From: Massilia horti
GTDB lineage: Bacteria > Pseudomonadota > Gammaproteobacteria > Burkholderiales > Burkholderiaceae_D
Length of the DNA stretch: 64,000 bases
Assembly (NCBI RefSeq): GCF_004614195.1
Contig: NZ_SPUM01000061.1
Location: 1-64,000, forward strand
Reading direction: 5' to 3'
Part shown: one piece after another, positions 34,653-42,617 of the stretch
Numbering within the stretch: position 1 is the first letter of the stretch
How the letters are laid out: every line of letters starts with the position of its first letter
Notes under the pieces: model-generated
The model's input: only the letters and a program-made list of their open reading frames with translations
Databases searched by the model: none
Told to the model about the DNA's origin: nothing
Translations under genes and position numbers: made by a program

Positions 34653-36212
34653 ATGAATAAACTACTGATCGCTTTCCTTTTGTGCGCAGCGACAGCCGCG
34701 AGCGCGGCCGACATATTCACTTTTTCCAATCCGCCCGGTCCACATGCAGTGGGCCTGAAGGTGATCCAGCAATACGATCGCACGCGGCTGTATAAGGCCC
34801 CGATCGACCTGGTAACCGGAGAGCCTGTCCAAGGGGAGCGCACACGCCCGATCCAAGCCCTCGTCTGGTACCCAGCGACGCCCGAGAGCGGGTCCAAGCC
34901 GGTCACTTACCGCGACTACCTGGAGACCGTACCAACTGAAGATGCTTTCACGCTCAGCGCGGCTGAGGTCAAGCGCCTGACCGACAACCGGATCGACGAC
35001 AATGCAGGTGCGCGACGTGCGGCGCTATTACGCGAGGTATCCCGCGCAATGCACGCGGTGCGCGACGCGCACCCGAAGGCGGGCAGATTCCCAGTCGTCA
35101 TCTATGCACCCAGCTACTCCGCCTATGCCATCGAAAATGCCGACCTGTGCGAGTACCTCGCCAGCCAGGGCTATATCGTCCTGTCCAGCCCGTCACTGGG
35201 GGCGCACACCCGCGCGATGACGATCGACCTGGACGGCGCGGAAACACAGGCCAGCGATATTGCCTACCTGATCGGTTACGCTGCCACGCTGCCCGCGGCC
35301 GATACCAGCAAGGTTGGCGTGGTCGGTTTCAGCTGGGGCGGACTTGCCAACGTATTTGCCGCGGCAAAGGACGAGCGTATCCGGGCGCTAGTAAGCCTGG
35401 ACGGTTCACTACGCGGCTCCCCCGAATTTGTGGATGGCGGCAAGGATGCGGCGAAATATGTGACGCCCGCGCGGGTCGCCGTGCCGCTTCTCTACCTGGG
35501 CGCGCGTCCCAGGACCGTCGAAGAGCTCAACAGTAACGTCACGCCCACGCACTTCTCGTTCATGAACGAAATGAAGTATTCGGACGTGTACATCGTTTCG
35601 GTGTTACCAATGAAGCATGGCGACTTTTCGTCGTACTCCATTCGAATGTCGCAGGACGGCAGCTTCGGCGACTACACTCGTGAGGAGATCGCCCTGGCGC
35701 ACAGCTGGGCGGCGCTATACACTCGCCACTTCCTCGACGCCTACCTGAAGGGGGACGCTGCTGGCCTCACTTTTGTAAACAATACCCCAGCGACGAATCG
35801 CGCACCGGCACATATGCTCACAACCAGCATACGGCGCAACCAGTCCAATCCGGCGCCGACCTTGGAGAACTTCGTCCGGCTCCTCACGGCCAACGGTTTC
35901 GACAGAGCGATTCCGCTCTACAAGCAAATGTCGATGCAGCCAAATGCGCTCAAACTCGGCCCTAACGAAGTGTTTGCGTGGGGATTGCAACTGTACCGGC
36001 TCAATCGCCTGGAACAGGCGCGCGAAATTTTCCGCCTCGGCGCCCACTTGCACCCGGACTTGGCCTTCATCGTGAGCGCCTTGGCGGAAACGCAGGCAAA
36101 GACCGGGCAGACCCGGGAGGCCTTTGAAAGCTATCGCCGCGTGATCGAACTTGACCCCAGTAATGCTGACGCCATGAAGTACCTGAAGGAGCACGCTTCG
36201 TCATCATCCTGA
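34653..36212 (+). CDS. Exported alpha/beta hydrolase with C-terminal TPR repeats
   Basis: A 519-residue protein with a signal peptide (LLIAFLLCAATAASA). The dienelactone-hydrolase-type alpha/beta fold occupies residues 25-370, with strand RFPVVIYAPSYSAYAIE, nucleophile elbow GFSWGG (Ser227) and a candidate catalytic His in LPMKHGDFS. Residues about 400-515 contain at least two TPR-like repeats (VFAWGLQLYRLNRLEQAREIF, then AFESYRRVIELDPSNADAMK). It may be a periplasmic esterase or peptidase held in a complex by its TPRs. It is the first of three hydrolase genes in this segment, the other two being on the opposite strand. Confidence 0.85.
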   Translation: MNKLLIAFLLCAATAASAADIFTFSNPPGPHAVGLKVIQQYDRTRLYKAPIDLVTGEPVQGERTRPIQALVWYPATPESGSKPVTYRDYLETVPTEDAFTLSAAEVKRLTDNRIDDNAGARRAALLREVSRAMHAVRDAHPKAGRFPVVIYAPSYSAYAIENADLCEYLASQGYIVLSSPSLGAHTRAMTIDLDGAETQASDIAYLIGYAATLPAADTSKVGVVGFSWGGLANVFAAAKDERIRALVSLDGSLRGSPEFVDGGKDAAKYVTPARVAVPLLYLGARPRTVEELNSNVTPTHFSFMNEMKYSDVYIVSVLPMKHGDFSSYSIRMSQDGSFGDYTREEIALAHSWAALYTRHFLDAYLKGDAAGLTFVNNTPATNRAPAHMLTTSIRRNQSNPAPTLENFVRLLTANGFDRAIPLYKQMSMQPNALKLGPNEVFAWGLQLYRLNRLEQAREIFRLGAHLHPDLAFIVSALAETQAKTGQTREAFESYRRVIELDPSNADAMKYLKEHASSSS

Positions 36213-36288
36213 TTAGTTCAGCGTCGCTTTTCTAATTGGGAAATTCATCGAACAGAGTGGGCCAAATTCAGCTGCGCCCCTTCGGGCG

Positions 36289-37164
36289 TCACCGTTTTGG
36301 GAGCGCCCATTTCAGGCCGGCCGTGATGATCCGCGGGGCCACCGTCAAATGGTCTTCGCTCTCGAATACGCGGCTGTCCATCGCGAGTCCTGGGTAGTGG
36401 CGCGACTTGAGCGTTGACTGGAAGCGCAGCATGCCGCCGACCATGTCGTCATCGCTGGGATGTGTCCGCGTAGGCCGCTCAAGCCCACCGACCCCCAAGT
36501 ACACGCGCGCCTTCAGGTCGCGGTGGAGCGCCGCGTAAGCTTTTTCGCGTTCGAACATCACGCCCTTTTCGTACCACAGCGAGGGGCTGCCGAGGACGTA
36601 GTAATCGAACATACCGGGTTCCTTGAACAGGATGTCCAACCCGAGCAGAGAGCCGTACGAATGGCCGATAAAGATTTTGCGGTGCGCGTCGACCCGGTAG
36701 TTTTTTGCGACCAGCGGCAACACTTCGCTTGCCAGAAAGCGGCGGTAGCCATCACCCTCGCCGTATGCGGCAGCGCGGCCCGGAATGTCCGACGTAACGT
36801 TTTTTGCGGTGCGCGGAACTGGCGTGTAGTCGCGGTTGCGGCTGAACGTGGGCGTGTCGCCCTTGGCGTACGACAAGCCGACCAGCACGAATTCTTCCAG
36901 CCCGGGCGGCTTGTCGCCAACGCGGCGCGCGATGCTGCGGATAAGCGGGAAGGCGTAGGTGGCGTCGGTAACGAAGACAACCGGGTAGCTGCGGCTTGAG
37001 GTCGCGTAAGAAGGTGGTAGGCTGACGAATATCTGATACTCGCGGTTCAGCCCCGGCGCTTTCACGTCGCGTACTTCCGTATTTTCAAGGACATACGGTT
37101 TCGGTGCCGCCGACGTCGTGGACAAGGCAACGCCTGCAAGAAGGGCCAGGGTAAATCGTTTCAT
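36289..37164 (-). CDS. Exported esterase of the IroE/Fes-like alpha/beta hydrolase type
   Basis: A 291-residue protein with a signal peptide (FTLALLAGVALSTTSA). It has the putative-esterase fold: REYQIFVSLPPSYA, PVVFVTDATYAFPL, nucleophile elbow IGHSYGSLLGL and a C-terminal His in ESEDHLTVAPR. This family includes siderophore esterases (IroE) and generic secreted esterases. No siderophore genes are nearby, so the substrate is open. Convergent with the TPR hydrolase. Confidence 0.87.
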   Translation of the reverse strand: MKRFTLALLAGVALSTTSAAPKPYVLENTEVRDVKAPGLNREYQIFVSLPPSYATSSRSYPVVFVTDATYAFPLIRSIARRVGDKPPGLEEFVLVGLSYAKGDTPTFSRNRDYTPVPRTAKNVTSDIPGRAAAYGEGDGYRRFLASEVLPLVAKNYRVDAHRKIFIGHSYGSLLGLDILFKEPGMFDYYVLGSPSLWYEKGVMFEREKAYAALHRDLKARVYLGVGGLERPTRTHPSDDDMVGGMLRFQSTLKSRHYPGLAMDSRVFESEDHLTVAPRIITAGLKWALPKR

Positions 37165-37286
37165 GAGATCCTTTCAAGTTCGCGTGCCACAGCACCCGGC
37201 ATATCACCCATCCGCATCAGCTAGTGCATTGGATCGTTACCTTTCGTGGCAAATCAGCGCTGGCGACGCTGAATCGAACAGAAGTG

Positions 37287-38306
37287 CTACCGCGCGGCCC
37301 CCTTCAGGGTTCTGTCGAAAAATGCTACTACCTGGACATTCATCTGGTCGTGGAAAGCCTTACGGTCAAAGCCTTTCTGGTCACTGCAGAACAATGGAGG
37401 CCCGATCAGCACACATGGGACCAGGAACGAAAAGTGGCCAGCTCCTGGAACCGAATGAAACTCAAGTGTCCGCACTCCCTCGCGCACGAACGCAGTATTC
37501 GAGGTATATGGCACATTTTCATCGGCTTCGCCGCTCCACAGTTGCACCGGAACCGTAACCGCGGCCAATCGTTCGGGCGGCAGGGTAAACCCCAACCCGG
37601 GCGCGGCAATACTCACGGCTTTGACGCGCGCGTCTGCAGCAAAAGCTTGTTGTTGCGGAGCGTCGCCCAACAGTGGCGATTTGGCCTGCTTGAGCACGTC
37701 ACACACCAATTCTGGTTTCGATGCACAATGCTTGGCAATCAAATCCAAATTCGGCTGCGCGCCGGCCACGGTGAGAACAGTGAATGCGCCAGCGGACAGC
37801 CCGAACGCCCCCACCTGGTCCGGGTTGATGTGATCACGGTTCTTCCATTTGCCGAGCATAAAGTCAACCGTCGAGCGCAATTCCTGATTGCGCTCACTCA
37901 GCCAAGAATTCGTCGCAAGTCCACTCTGATCCGCAAAATTGTCGTGCGCATGCATTGGCGCTGCGACGACATAGCCGGAACTTGCCAGCGCTATCGCCAA
38001 ATCGGCATGGCTCCCTGCACTTCCGCCATTGCCATGTGAGAGAACGATGAGGGGGAGCTTGTCTCCGGCGAACTCCCCATTCGCAGCCACGTTCATCACA
38101 CGCATTCCAAAGATCGTTGTCGGCCAGGCGCGAGAGTTGGTGGGGTACCAGACAGCGACAACAAGAGGTGCTCCAGTGCGGCCCTTTATCCCCAGCGCCT
38201 GGAACGCGACCGGTTTCTCCCCCTTTAACGCGGTCAGCCCGGCGAATACGCACAGCGCCACCGCCGCGGCCACAACGATCGCCCCAATCCATTTAAGCCA
38301 TTTCAT
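37287..38306 (-). CDS. Membrane-anchored dienelactone-hydrolase-like protein
   Basis: A 339-residue alpha/beta hydrolase with an N-terminal membrane segment (WIGAIVVAAAVALCVFAGL). Core motifs are LPLIVLSHGNGGSAGSHADL, the nucleophile elbow AFGLSAGAFT and a C-terminal VPGAGHFSFL His. It is related to the platelet-activating-factor acetylhydrolase/dienelactone hydrolase group. It is on the same strand as the esterase at 36289-37164, separated by 122 bp. The substrate is not predictable. Confidence 0.85.
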   Translation of the reverse strand: MKWLKWIGAIVVAAAVALCVFAGLTALKGEKPVAFQALGIKGRTGAPLVVAVWYPTNSRAWPTTIFGMRVMNVAANGEFAGDKLPLIVLSHGNGGSAGSHADLAIALASSGYVVAAPMHAHDNFADQSGLATNSWLSERNQELRSTVDFMLGKWKNRDHINPDQVGAFGLSAGAFTVLTVAGAQPNLDLIAKHCASKPELVCDVLKQAKSPLLGDAPQQQAFAADARVKAVSIAAPGLGFTLPPERLAAVTVPVQLWSGEADENVPYTSNTAFVREGVRTLEFHSVPGAGHFSFLVPCVLIGPPLFCSDQKGFDRKAFHDQMNVQVVAFFDRTLKGAAR

Positions 38307-38349
38307 CTACTGTCCTTCACAAAGGTTCCAAACACAGCCGCCACAATTC

Positions 38350-38901
38350 CTAATTCCGATAGTTCCTTTTCAGCAATCCGTAAAACGCCGTGTCACACAC
38401 CTCGCCGGCCACAACCCATCGTTCCGGCATGAAACCTTCGCGCTGAAACCCCAAGCGCTCCAGCAGCCGGCAAGACCGCTCGTTCCGGGGATCGGTGTCT
38501 GCTTCGATGCGGTTCAGTGACAGCGAACTGAAGGCATACCCGATGACGGCTCGCAAAGCTTCAGTCATGTAGCCATAGCCCTGATAACTTTTCGATAACA
38601 TGTAGCCGATCTCGCAACGTCGATTTTGGTCGCTAATGGCATACAGCGAGACGTTCCCGATTACCTCACCCGATTCCAACAACTGCACCGCCAACCGCGC
38701 CGACACACCCTCGGCGTAATCTCGAAGGTCACGCTCGATCTGCTGGTGTGCCTGGCTCAAGTCGACCCATGGCTCGCTGCTCCAATAACGCATCGCGTCC
38801 GGATCGGAATAAAGCGCAAACTGTGCCGAAACATCGTCGGGGGTAAGAAAACGGATACGCAACCTAGAAGTTTCGAAGAATATAGGCGTGAGACCTGACA
38901 T
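38350..38901 (-). CDS. GNAT acetyltransferase of the RimJ/RimL type
   Basis: A 183-residue GCN5-related N-acetyltransferase. The N-terminal strand reads TSRLRIRFLTPDDVSAQFAL. The acetyl-CoA loop is in CEIGYMLSKSYQGYGYMTEAL (Q/RxxGxG/A type), and the C-terminal block is ADTDPRNERSCRLLERLGF. The family acetylates protein N-termini or small molecules; this subgroup is usually annotated by similarity only. It is divergent from the MerR gene, with 136 bp between the starts. Confidence 0.9.
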   Translation of the reverse strand: MSGLTPIFFETSRLRIRFLTPDDVSAQFALYSDPDAMRYWSSEPWVDLSQAHQQIERDLRDYAEGVSARLAVQLLESGEVIGNVSLYAISDQNRRCEIGYMLSKSYQGYGYMTEALRAVIGYAFSSLSLNRIEADTDPRNERSCRLLERLGFQREGFMPERWVVAGEVCDTAFYGLLKRNYRN

Positions 38902-38991
38902 TTAACATTCCAAAGAAAAGTCTATCGATAATGGCTGGGATGGTTGCCTATTTCCACAGGTCATTTTGATGATAAACCAGAAGTAAGCAGA

Positions 38992-39007
38992 TTGAAGTAC
39001 ACTCCAA
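38992..39007. promoter_or_regulatory. Candidate MerR-type operator
   Basis: TTGAAGTACACTCCAA is a near-palindrome: arms TTGAAGT and ACTCCAA match at six of seven positions around a 2-bp centre. This spacing and the TTGAAGT/ACTTCAA style are typical of MerR-family sites that lie between -35 and -10. It ends 30 bp before the MerR start codon and also faces the divergent GNAT gene. No well-placed -10 was identified. Confidence 0.45.
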
Positions 39008-39037
39008 AGGCACAACCACTTGAACAAAGAGGTGAAT

Positions 39038-39442
39038 ATGCGAATCGGCGCGGTTGCCCAAGCCGCAGGGGTAAGTTGCGATACCCTGCGGTATTATGAA
39101 AAGCTAGGCTTGGTTCGTTCAACTCGCGCGGGAAACGGTTACCGACGCTATGCGCCGGAGACCGCCCAACTTGTCAGCTACATCCGAACCGCGCAGAAGC
39201 TCGGATTCTCCTTGGCTGAGATCGGCGCGAGCATGCCAAGCGTGTGGCAGGCGGCGGACCCCGACGCTGCGGTTGCTGAACTGCTGGCGCAGAAGGTGAA
39301 GATCCTTGACGACCGAATTGAGGAACTGCAAAGTCTGAAGGACGAACTGCTGAAGCGCGTGCGGCAGCAATGTCCATTGTCGCGCGTCACCGTCCCTGAA
39401 GAAGTGAATTTTCGAGGGGCGCCGGCCGTTCTCGATGCGTGA
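39038..39442 (+). CDS. MerR-family transcriptional regulator
   Basis: A 134-residue regulator. The winged HTH occupies residues 1-70 (MRIGAVAQAAGVSCDTLRYY, EKLGLVRSTRAGNGYRRYA), followed by a dimerisation coiled coil (AELLAQKVKILDDRIEELQ). Only one Cys follows (QQCPLSR), so the two-Cys metal-binding ends of CueR/ZntR-type proteins are absent. The ATG at 39038 is preceded by GAGGTG at 5 bp; an upstream TTG is less likely. The ligand is unknown. Confidence 0.9.
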   Translation: MRIGAVAQAAGVSCDTLRYYEKLGLVRSTRAGNGYRRYAPETAQLVSYIRTAQKLGFSLAEIGASMPSVWQAADPDAAVAELLAQKVKILDDRIEELQSLKDELLKRVRQQCPLSRVTVPEEVNFRGAPAVLDA

Positions 39443-39544
39443 TCAGCCGGGATGAACTGTTAGTTGTGGAGCAACTCATTGCCCCGCCCTAACAATCATC
39501 CTGCAACCATAACAAATCACAGCACCGCTTTCAATCAGTGAGCT

Positions 39545-39979
39545 TTAGCCGGAGCACGCTAGCTTTAACATTTTTTCTTCGCGATATGTATCAGTAACTG
39601 GCAATGCTTGCGCGATACCAAACGCGACTTCAGCGAGGAAGAAACCCCAGATGATTGGGTTGGCCCCATGAGCCAAGGCAAATAGCTGCCAGGTGGCGAA
39701 AAGCCCCCGGCCTGCCGCATCATATCGCCCGTACTCCGTCCGAGTGTTGCGTAGACGAAGGATTGCCCAAACCGTGACAATTGAGCCAAGTAGGTTGGCC
39801 ATCAGCATGTGAGCCGGCGCAAATGCTGGTAATGCTGCAATGCCCAGCAGCTCCGAAAGGATATTCAAGCCGGAGTGAATAGCTGAGAATGTCCATGGTG
39901 TGGCGAATCCGGCGGTCACAACCAGGTCATACCAAGCACTAGCGCGAACGACGCGTAAGTAGGAAGAAGTACCGATCAT
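39545..39979 (-). CDS. Conserved small membrane protein of unknown function
   Basis: A 144-residue protein with about four hydrophobic segments (YDLVVTAGFATPWTFSAIH, ILSELLGIAALPAFAPAHML, NLLGSIVTVWAILRL, IIWGFFLAEVAFGIAQAL). No catalytic motif is recognised. It is convergent with the MerR gene. Length and hydrophobic pattern suggest a real inner-membrane protein. Confidence 0.7.
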   Translation of the reverse strand: MIGTSSYLRVVRASAWYDLVVTAGFATPWTFSAIHSGLNILSELLGIAALPAFAPAHMLMANLLGSIVTVWAILRLRNTRTEYGRYDAAGRGLFATWQLFALAHGANPIIWGFFLAEVAFGIAQALPVTDTYREEKMLKLACSG

Positions 39980-40320
39980 TTATAGCTCCGTGGTCACTCA
40001 AAACTAGAAGCGTAAACCTTGGAGTATGCTCAAAGGTCAAGCATAATTTGCCCCAGGAATGGACAGTCCAGCCCGTTCCCCGACCTCGGGATCGAGTTGC
40101 GGCACGCGCTGAACGGGCACTCCGACCAAGCGACCTTGATGGCCGTCGTGGTCTGCCGTTGCGGCCGGGTGTTGGGTCGTGATCAAGGACGGCCAGTTTC
40201 CGGCACAAGTAAAGCTGTCACAACGCTCATCGGCTTGGCTGCATAGCGAAGTGATCGCTTGGAAAAATGCTCGCACGGCCGAACGGGATTCGCGCGAGCG
40301 TTCTGAAGTGGTGGCGGAGC
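39980..40320. other. Gene-free stretch before the hairpin array
   Basis: About 340 bp on which several overlapping frames are open on both strands, but none has a good ribosome site or recognisable domain. It grades into the hairpin-rich block that follows. Confidence 0.4.
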
Positions 40321-40518
40321 GCGAGCTGCGCTCGCGTAGCGCCCGCCTTGCGGGCGCAAATGGGCGATTCGCCCGCGCCAGCGCGGGCCGCTCCCGCCCT
40401 TGCAAGGGCGGGACTTTCGAATCCCACGCGCGAAGTGCGCAGGCACTTCGCTCGCCTCCGCCAGAAAACGAAAAAGCCGACCCGGATGGGTCGGCTTTTT
40501 GGTTTTCTGGCGGAGGCG
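40321..40518. repeat. Array of seven consecutive hairpins ending in a 31-bp inverted repeat
   Basis: Within 200 bp there are: GCGAG/CTCGC (40321-40335); 8-bp arms GCGCCCGC/GCGGGCGC (40339-40357); GGGCG/CGCCC (40362-40374); CCCGCGC/GCGCGGG (40372-40387); a perfect 20-bp palindrome centred on TTGCAA (40393-40412); 9-bp arms GCGAAGTGC/GCACTTCGC (40430-40451); and a 31-bp inverted repeat (40453-40483 with 40488-40518) with one mismatch and a GGAT loop. Pieces matching the 3' end of tRNA-Ser lie in both orientations around the last two. No coding capacity is claimed. Confidence 0.8.
40471..40500. terminator. Bidirectional terminator-like hairpin
   Basis: The central part of the large inverted repeat reads AAAAAGCCGACCC-GGAT-GGGTCGGCTTTTT, a GC stem with A and T runs on both sides, the shape of a Rho-independent terminator on either strand. 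On the minus strand it directly follows the displaced tRNA-Ser 3' end, where a tRNA terminator is expected. Confidence 0.75.
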
Positions 40519-40531
40519 GTGGGATGCGAAC
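40508..40531 (-). repeat. Displaced copy of the tRNA-Ser 3' end (candidate att site)
   Basis: 24 bases here match 42430-42453 of the tRNA-Ser gene at 23 positions, in the same orientation, covering the T-loop, acceptor strand and CCA. Similarity stops sharply inside the T-arm, so it is not a complete tRNA. Such 3'-end copies arise when an element integrates into a tRNA gene. Confidence 0.75.
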
Positions 40532-40778
40532 ACTCAGTTTACAAGCGTCATACAAGGCCACTTTCTGCACGATACCTACAAAGATGCCTACATTTACCGA
40601 TGGCAATCTTCGTCACCGCTCAGCATCGCGATCCAGACAGAAGAGCCATGGCGACCAAACCTAAGTGCCTCTAACAAAACCAGCTACTTGCCTTCAGAGC
40701 AACAAGGGCCGTACACTGAGCTTTGGCGAACTTCCGAGTTCGGCCAAGAGCAGCCGTCCAATTTAAAAGCCCAAATTC
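40532..40778. other. Gene-free part of the islet, left side
   Basis: About 250 bp between the displaced tRNA end and the small membrane protein gene. No ribosome site, repeat or domain is recognised. Confidence 0.3.
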
Positions 40779-41105
40779 ATGAAGAGACGTACAGCTCAAA
40801 TCTTGATGACGATTGCGACGACTTACTTGATAGTCGTGCTACTCGCGGGTGGCTGGGCTCTCTACACCGACCTAACCCTACTGCACTCTCAGCGAGAGCA
40901 TCTGGCGCCAGATATTTTGCTGCTCATTGTTACCCTTCCATTGTCTTCATCACTCACTTATCTGTACGACGCTCTGCCAGCGTTCTTCTCGGGACCCGTC
41001 GCTCAGGTTAGCTGGTTGACATGCTGCGGCCTTGTGCAGACTTACGTCCTTTTTGCGCTGGCACGCATTTTTCAGAAATCAGTGGACGTGCATCGTCCAC
41101 AATGA
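40779..41105 (+). CDS. Small hypothetical membrane protein
   Basis: A 108-residue protein with three hydrophobic segments (ILMTIATTYLIVVLLAGGWALY; ILLLIVTLPLSSSLTYLY; LTCCGLVQTYVLFALARIF) and a positively charged N-terminus MKRR. No family is recognised. The Shine-Dalgarno is weak. It lies inside the candidate islet. Confidence 0.55.
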   Translation: MKRRTAQILMTIATTYLIVVLLAGGWALYTDLTLLHSQREHLAPDILLLIVTLPLSSSLTYLYDALPAFFSGPVAQVSWLTCCGLVQTYVLFALARIFQKSVDVHRPQ

Positions 41106-41188
41106 CCGCTCTGGGTCGAACTCGGAAGTTCGTAATCCGACGCACACACTGAAGCAAGTGAACATCGCCGCCGAGGCCGCTCCTCCTT

Positions 41189-41787
41189 ATGTCACACGAC
41201 GATTTGCAGAGCATTGCCGAATACATCATGCCGTCATTTCCGCCGTGCGCTTCGGATCTCGGATTTCTTTTTGGGACCCGCCATGGCGTACCGGAGTTTT
41301 GCGAGGTGGCGCATGGGCTCTGGCAGAACGGCATGTTCAGCCGCCTGCTAGTATCTGGTGGACGTACAGCGTCCTCGCCGCTGGCAGAGGCGGACATCAT
41401 CGCTGAGCGACTGGTCGGCCTCGGGATACCTGAAAGCGTTCTCATACTGGAAACTGCAGCAACGAACACAGGCGAGAACGTACGGTTCGGCCGGGCCAGG
41501 GTGGCTGAGGTGATGGACCTCGCTGTGCGATTCGGAGTGTCGTCGTCATTGGGAAAATATGCTCGACCCGACGCTACCTGATGACTTTGCAGAGACATTG
41601 GCCTGGTCTGAGCTTGTCGGTTTGTCCGGTCAACTATTTCAGTATTCCTGCCGAGCGCTGGCATGAACATGAGGAATTTCGAGCCCGTGTACTTAGCGAA
41701 TTCGCCAAGATCCCGCGTTACCTGGCCGAAGGCTTCCTAGAAGAGATCAACGGCTGCCCGGCATACCCGCAATTGGCCGCAGGTTGA
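41189..41787 (+). pseudogene. YdcF-like (DUF218) protein gene, frameshifted
   Basis: The first frame (41189-41581) encodes the N-terminal DUF218 pattern: LGFLFGTRHGVPEFCEVAHG, LLVSGGRTASSPLAEADII, then LETAATNTGENVRFG. Near 41535-41546 the frame changes: the other frame continues as VVVIGKICSTRRYLMTLQRH and ends at 41787 with WHEHEEFRARVLSEFAKIPRYL. Together they make one DUF218 domain of about 195 residues. The break is in GTGTCGTCGTCATT. Either a true frameshift mutation or a sequence error. Confidence 0.75.
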
Positions 41788-42350
41788 TTCCGTAGCGCAG
41801 ATGCCTGCTTTGGGGCGACTGCGGTCGGTGATCACCACAGCCGACCGGCAATCACCGGCGGCAGTCGGCTACGCGGTCGAGTCAGACCACTGCGAGGCAG
41901 AGAGCATACCGGCCGAAACCCAACTGATCCGGGCTAGCTTGGTTGCAAACACCACATCCTTGTCGATCAGCGTGGTTTGCCGTTGGTAGCCCAGATCTCA
42001 GGTGAGCAAGTTCACGACTCCCGGCTGCTCATACCGATCGTCGAGGCATTCCCGCCATTAAAGGGTTGTCGCGCCGAGCGCGCAAACGTCCAGGAAAACT
42101 GCACGCCGACCGTGCATGTGCGTCACGAGCGCACCGTGCCTGGTCGGAGCCGGCGAGGCATTGCCGCACGCATCGACGAGGTACGGCGTCGAGTCACGCG
42201 AACGGCATGTCAGCGGCCCTGCATTGGCGATCTGTGAGCTTATTTGTAGGCATCGCTCCTCCGAATCTTGTTTCGTACCTACACCGATGCCTCACATGGC
42301 ATGTGCGACAGGATGTGTTTTTGTTGGCTTGTGTGGGGTTTAAGAAAAGA
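41788..42350. other. Gene-free part of the islet, right side
   Basis: About 560 bp between the YdcF-like gene and the tRNA terminator. Short frames are open but none has a ribosome site or domain. No repeats beyond the tRNA end were seen. Confidence 0.4.
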
Positions 42351-42387
42351 AAAAACCCCTGAAGATTTTGATTCTACAGGGGTTTTT
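42351..42387 (-). terminator. Terminator of tRNA-Ser
   Basis: Perfect 11-bp arms AAAAACCCCTG/CAGGGGTTTTT flank a 15-base loop, with T-rich sequence following on the minus strand. It lies 43 bp beyond the 3' end of the leftward tRNA-Ser gene. Confidence 0.8.
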
Positions 42388-42429
42388 GTGGGGTATTGCT
42401 TGTTGCTGTTGGAACAGCTTGGTAATTCT

Positions 42430-42523
42430 TGGCGGAGGCGGTGGGATTCGAACCCACGATGCAGGTTTAAGCCCGCATGCTTCCTTAGCAGGGAAGTGCC
42501 TTCGGCCGCTCGGCCACGCCTCC
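42430..42523 (-). tRNA. tRNA-Ser (GCU anticodon)
   Basis: A complete 94-base class II tRNA with encoded CCA. The acceptor arm GGAGGCG pairs with CGCCTCC; discriminator G precedes CCA. The anticodon loop reads CTGCTAA (anticodon GCT) on stem TTCCC/GGGAA-type pairs, then the long variable arm expected of tRNA-Ser (CATGCGGGCTTAAACCTGCATC) and the T-loop TTCGAAT. It decodes AGC/AGU. It lies downstream of lysC on the same strand. Confidence 0.95.
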
Positions 42524-42617
42524 TTTCAGCCCCAACAGTTTGCGTCAGAACTGAGAGCACGCATATTAATGGCCACAGTCCTTTTGGTCAAGGCAACACG
42601 GCCATTTTTTTAAAAAA

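Larger units (their letters stand above)
40508..42453. mobile_element. Candidate tRNA-Ser-associated islet (about 1.9 kb, no integrase)
   Basis: The segment is bounded by direct repeats of the tRNA-Ser 3' end. It contains a small membrane protein gene, a frameshifted YdcF-like gene and gene-free DNA, all of poorer quality than the flanking housekeeping genes. No integrase or recombinase is visible, so if it was an integrative element it has decayed or was mobilised in trans. A rearranged tandem tRNA gene is the alternative explanation. Confidence 0.45.

Noticed and set aside
40321..40518. CRISPR array
   Set aside because: The hairpins differ from one another in sequence and spacing; there are no identical repeats separated by unique spacers and no cas genes.
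40037..40674. Overlapping hypothetical proteins on both strands of the hairpin region
   Set aside because: Their sequences are translations of palindromes and tRNA fragments, with no ribosome site.
42530..42617. A Rho-independent terminator after lysC
   Set aside because: An ATGGCC/GGCCAT stem is present but the loop is long and no T run follows on the minus strand.
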